Source of the DNA: Oryzobacter faecalis
Lineage (GTDB): Bacteria; Actinomycetota; Actinomycetes; Actinomycetales; Dermatophilaceae
Length of the DNA stretch: 64,000 nucleotides
Direction of reading: 5' to 3'
NCBI RefSeq assembly: GCF_046764005.1
Contig: NZ_JBKOFW010000003.1
Span: forward strand, 417,838 to 481,837
Made by a program: the position numbers and the translations under genes. Under the pieces are notes generated by a model. That model was not told where the DNA came from. It worked only from the letters and a program-made list of their open reading frames with translations, and did no database searches. Shown piece after piece: positions 62,314-64,000 of the stretch; the first letter of the stretch is position 1; the number at the start of each line of letters is the position of its first letter.

Positions 62314-62846
62314 ATTCCTCGGGGCCTTCGAGAGGGTGGCTACGAACCGTGTTTGTGCGGGAAACCGGGTGTGCTCGATTCGGTCGCGGAGGGGTTCTGT
62401 CCGGAAATGGTGCCCAAAATGTGCCCACGAAATGGCCTCGGGCAGAGCTGAGCCACCGAGCCGACAGCGGAGCAGATCCGTCCGGCGGAGTGGTCGGGTC
62501 AAGGGTGGCCGCAGGCCATCACGTAGTGACGCATCGCGCCCTTGAGGCGGCCCGGAGTCGGGCGGGACAGTGGAGCGGCGGGTCGGCGGCTGCGGTGAGC
62601 TGATCGTTTGAGATCGAGGGCACCGGGTCGTGTGGTCCGGTGCCCTTCTCGTATGCCGTGGGTCGACTCGACGGTGCGCGCCGGGACCGGCCGCCAGGCC
62701 GCATGCCCGGCGCGGCGGCGGGCCGAAGGCCCGCCCTTGACGGAGTACAGAGAATTCTCACCGAGCGCAAAAGCCGGTGCGCTTCATGCGGCGGCAAGTG
62801 CGACGAGGCGGTGGTCCGCTCGCACATTCTGTAATACGCTTTGACC
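62314..62846. other. Non-coding stretch at the left edge of the integrated element
   Basis: 533 bases without a credible gene. It holds GTGCCCA direct repeats (62410-62416 and 62421-62427, spaced 11) within GAAATGGTGCCCAAAATG, which look like integrase arm sites, and a terminator hairpin at 62617-62646. The GC content is lower than in the core genes. Confidence 0.5.
62617..62646. terminator. Terminator hairpin in the accessory region
   Basis: Stem AGGGCACCGG (62617-62626) / CCGGTGCCCT (62637-62646), 10-base loop, followed by TCTCGTA. Which gene it served is unclear, as none remains just upstream. Confidence 0.65.
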
Positions 62847-63095
62847 ATGGAAACGGTCAACGGTGTCCCGGTCACGGACGAGATGATCCAGGAGTGGGCC
62901 GACGAGGCTGAGCGGGGCTACGACGTCAGCCAGCTGCGCAAGCGTGGGCGCAAGCCGATGGGCGACGGCCCCGCACGCGTCGTCCCTGTCCGCGTTGATG
63001 ACACCCTGCTCAGTGCGCTGGACCAGCGTGCCGAGCACGATCACGTCAGCCGGTCTGAGTTGATCCGTGCCGCAATCCGCGCATACGTCGCGTGA
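62847..63095 (+). CDS. Ribbon-helix-helix antitoxin
   Basis: 82 residues. The C-terminal RHH (CopG/MetJ-like) fold is ARVVPVRVDDTLLSALDQRAEHDHVSRSELIRAAIRAYV, with the N-terminal strand and the S-R-S-E-L-I-R helix; the N-terminal half (WADEAERGYDVSQLRKRGRK) is typical of BrnA-like antitoxins. ATG 62847 follows TAATAC at 62832 by ten bases, so the transcript may be leaderless; no Shine-Dalgarno is seen. The stop overlaps the toxin start (GTGA). Confidence 0.85.
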   Translation: METVNGVPVTDEMIQEWADEAERGYDVSQLRKRGRKPMGDGPARVVPVRVDDTLLSALDQRAEHDHVSRSELIRAAIRAYVA

Positions 63096-63331
63096 AGGTC
63101 GCCCCTTCGGCCCTCAAGCACGGCATCAGCGAACTCGACATCCTCTACGCCGCCGAGAACTGGGCGTACGCCAGCCAGCCAGACGACGACGTCCCGGCCA
63201 AGCACTTCGTGCTGGGTTTCGACTCGAACGGTCGACTCCTGGAACTTGCGATCCTGACGTTCGACAGCGGCCAGCAGCTCGTCATCCACGCCATGAAGGC
63301 GCGACCCAAGTACCTGCACCTACTCGACTGA
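63092..63331 (+). CDS. Toxin of a type II toxin-antitoxin pair (BrnT-like)
   Basis: 79 residues. The GTG start overlaps the antitoxin stop. KHGISELDILYAAENWAYASQ, HFVLGFDSNGRLLELAILTF and HAMKARPKYLHLL resemble the short RelE/BrnT-like RNase toxins, in which a His and basic residues form the active site. The order antitoxin-toxin is usual for this RHH pair. Probable role: stabilising the integrated element. Confidence 0.78.
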   Translation: MKVAPSALKHGISELDILYAAENWAYASQPDDDVPAKHFVLGFDSNGRLLELAILTFDSGQQLVIHAMKARPKYLHLLD

Positions 63332-63553
63332 GGTCTGCCATTTGCGGGTGGCAGCGTGAGCGCAAAACTGCCCCTGATGGCTCGAGGGATGCGCGATCAG
63401 GCGGCGTGTGCGTTCGTTGCTGGTTCAGAGGGCAGCCGGACGGGGACCCTGCGAGGATCGTTCCATGCCGTCGCAGAGCCCAAGGTCGGGAGCCACCACG
63501 CTGTACCTGTGCGGCTCCTCGCTGAATTCGCGTCGCGCTGAGGAATGGTCTTG

Positions 63554-63763
63554 GTGAGTCCCGAATCGTTGTTTGCGACCCGAGCCGCCGGAGCGGGAGC
63601 GATTGTGATTCTGGCGGTCCTGCTGTCTTGGGCGGACCTCTCACAACCGCTAACGCTGGCGCCCTTCGCAGTCGGTTACCTCTGGGCACAGGTGGGATTC
63701 AGGATGGCGTTGCGCTCCACCGGTTTGTCACAGCGCAAGCGAACTTTGCTGTTCATCGCGTAG
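63554..63763 (+). CDS. Small membrane protein (hypothetical)
   Basis: 69 residues from GTG 63554, which has GAGGA eight bases upstream. Two hydrophobic segments (AAGAGAIVILAVLLSWADL and PFAVGYLWAQVGFRMAL) and a basic tail. Not in a recognised family; lower GC than core genes and an adjacent IS suggest an acquired gene. Confidence 0.4.
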   Translation: MSPESLFATRAAGAGAIVILAVLLSWADLSQPLTLAPFAVGYLWAQVGFRMALRSTGLSQRKRTLLFIA

Positions 63764-63815
63764 CGCTACCAGCCGGGACTGCTGAAGGTCTGGTTGACAC
63801 TTCCGGTGTGGTGTT

Positions 63816-63920
63816 TCAGGCCGCGTGAGCGGCTCGGTTGATGGTCTCAAACTCGATCGGGGTGAGCTTGCCGAGGGCGCGTTGTCGGCGCCGGCGGTGG
63901 TACGTGCGTTCGGTCCAGGT
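63816..63920 (-). pseudogene. IS3-family transposase (OrfB) C-terminal remnant
   Basis: Translation on the minus strand ends in ...TWTERTYHRRRRQRALGKLT then PIEFETINRAAHAA and a TGA stop. The 'R-x-R-x-A-L-G-x-L-T-P-x-E-F/Y' ending is the typical C-terminus of IS3 (OrfB, DDE) transposases. The upstream part is replaced by the start of another element at about 63924, so it is truncated. The stretch 63790-63815 next to it would contain the IS end. Confidence 0.78.
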
Positions 63921-63923
63921 GAC

Positions 63924-64000
63924 TGAACCGCCCCGGGTTTGGTGGAGGGTCCTGACCTCTTCAGGGAGGCTGGAGTCATGCCCGCACCGAGGAAGTACAG
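63924..64000 (+). mobile_element. Start of a second IS3-like element (partial)
   Basis: TGAACCGCCCCGGGTTTGG at 63924 resembles a IS3-type terminal inverted repeat. Fifty-four bases further ATG 63978 opens a reading frame (MPAPRKY...) typical of IS3 OrfA proteins, and AGGGAGG stands 6 bases upstream. The window ends after 8 codons. The insertion interrupts the older transposase at 63816-63920. Confidence 0.7.

Noticed and set aside
63356..63541. A 61-residue frame after the toxin gene
   Set aside because: No ribosome site, no recognisable domain, and codon use unlike neighbours.

Overview
The window is high-GC DNA of an actinobacterium. Coding is dense, GTG starts are frequent, ATGA/GTGA stop-start overlaps are common, and GC is strong at third codon positions. 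Gene content (cold shock protein-DUF3027-DUF2530, DtxR with every classical metal ligand, SigK/RskA-like module, DevR/DevS-like module) suggests Micrococcales, possibly an Intrasporangiaceae-like organism. That placement is inference.

Region by region. 1-17.4 kb is housekeeping and small operons: an MFS exporter, a cold-shock protein coupled to DUF3027, DUF2530, an NCS2 purine permease, a MarR-MFS pair with a palindromic operator, SerC, citrate synthase, a NYN-LOTUS RNase-like protein, further MFS exporters, PdxH, an SDR with a thioesterase-like partner, DtxR, and a secreted VldE-C-like protein. 17.4-28.6 kb is signalling and surface: a macro-domain hydrolase, a MASE1-PAS-PAS-GGDEF-EAL protein, two divergent ECF sigma/anti-sigma modules (one followed by a fasciclin lipoprotein, as for SigK in mycobacteria), a secreted phytase-like esterase and a secreted beta-helix protein.

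28.6-40.3 kb is an envelope-glycan locus. Six minus-strand genes (38937 down to 29411) are translationally coupled. The first fuses a Dol-P-Man-synthase-like GT2, a GtrA membrane domain and an HPr-kinase-like P-loop domain. Two GT39/ArnT-like glycosyltransferases, a GH99-like glycosidase, a membrane-anchored phosphoesterase and an exported membrane protein follow. A cupin-like gene diverges from the operon and a HAD-IIB phosphatase converges on it. 40.6-47.3 kb holds two CzcA-like RND permeases on either side of a short lipoprotein resembling only the C-terminal part of a periplasmic adaptor. The first permease has lost the paired Asp of the proton relay. 47.5-51.1 kb encodes a very large secreted metallophosphatase. 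51.4-56.8 kb is an ABC transporter with a lipoprotein, preceded by a two-component system. 57.2-62.0 kb resembles a DevR/DevS (DosR) dormancy module: SDR, small helical protein, GAF-GAF histidine kinase, DoxX-like protein, NarL regulator and a PNPOx-like flavoprotein, with candidate DosR-like boxes.

From about 62.3 kb the DNA is accessory. The 3' part of a tRNA-Arg(CCU) lies next to duplicated flank and GTGCCCA direct repeats, as at the edge of an integrative element. A toxin-antitoxin pair, a small membrane ORF, an IS3 transposase remnant and the start of a second IS3-type element follow, and the window ends inside that element. The most promising systems are the coupled glycan operon with the GT2-GtrA-HprK fusion, and the asymmetric RND pair with its mini-adaptor.
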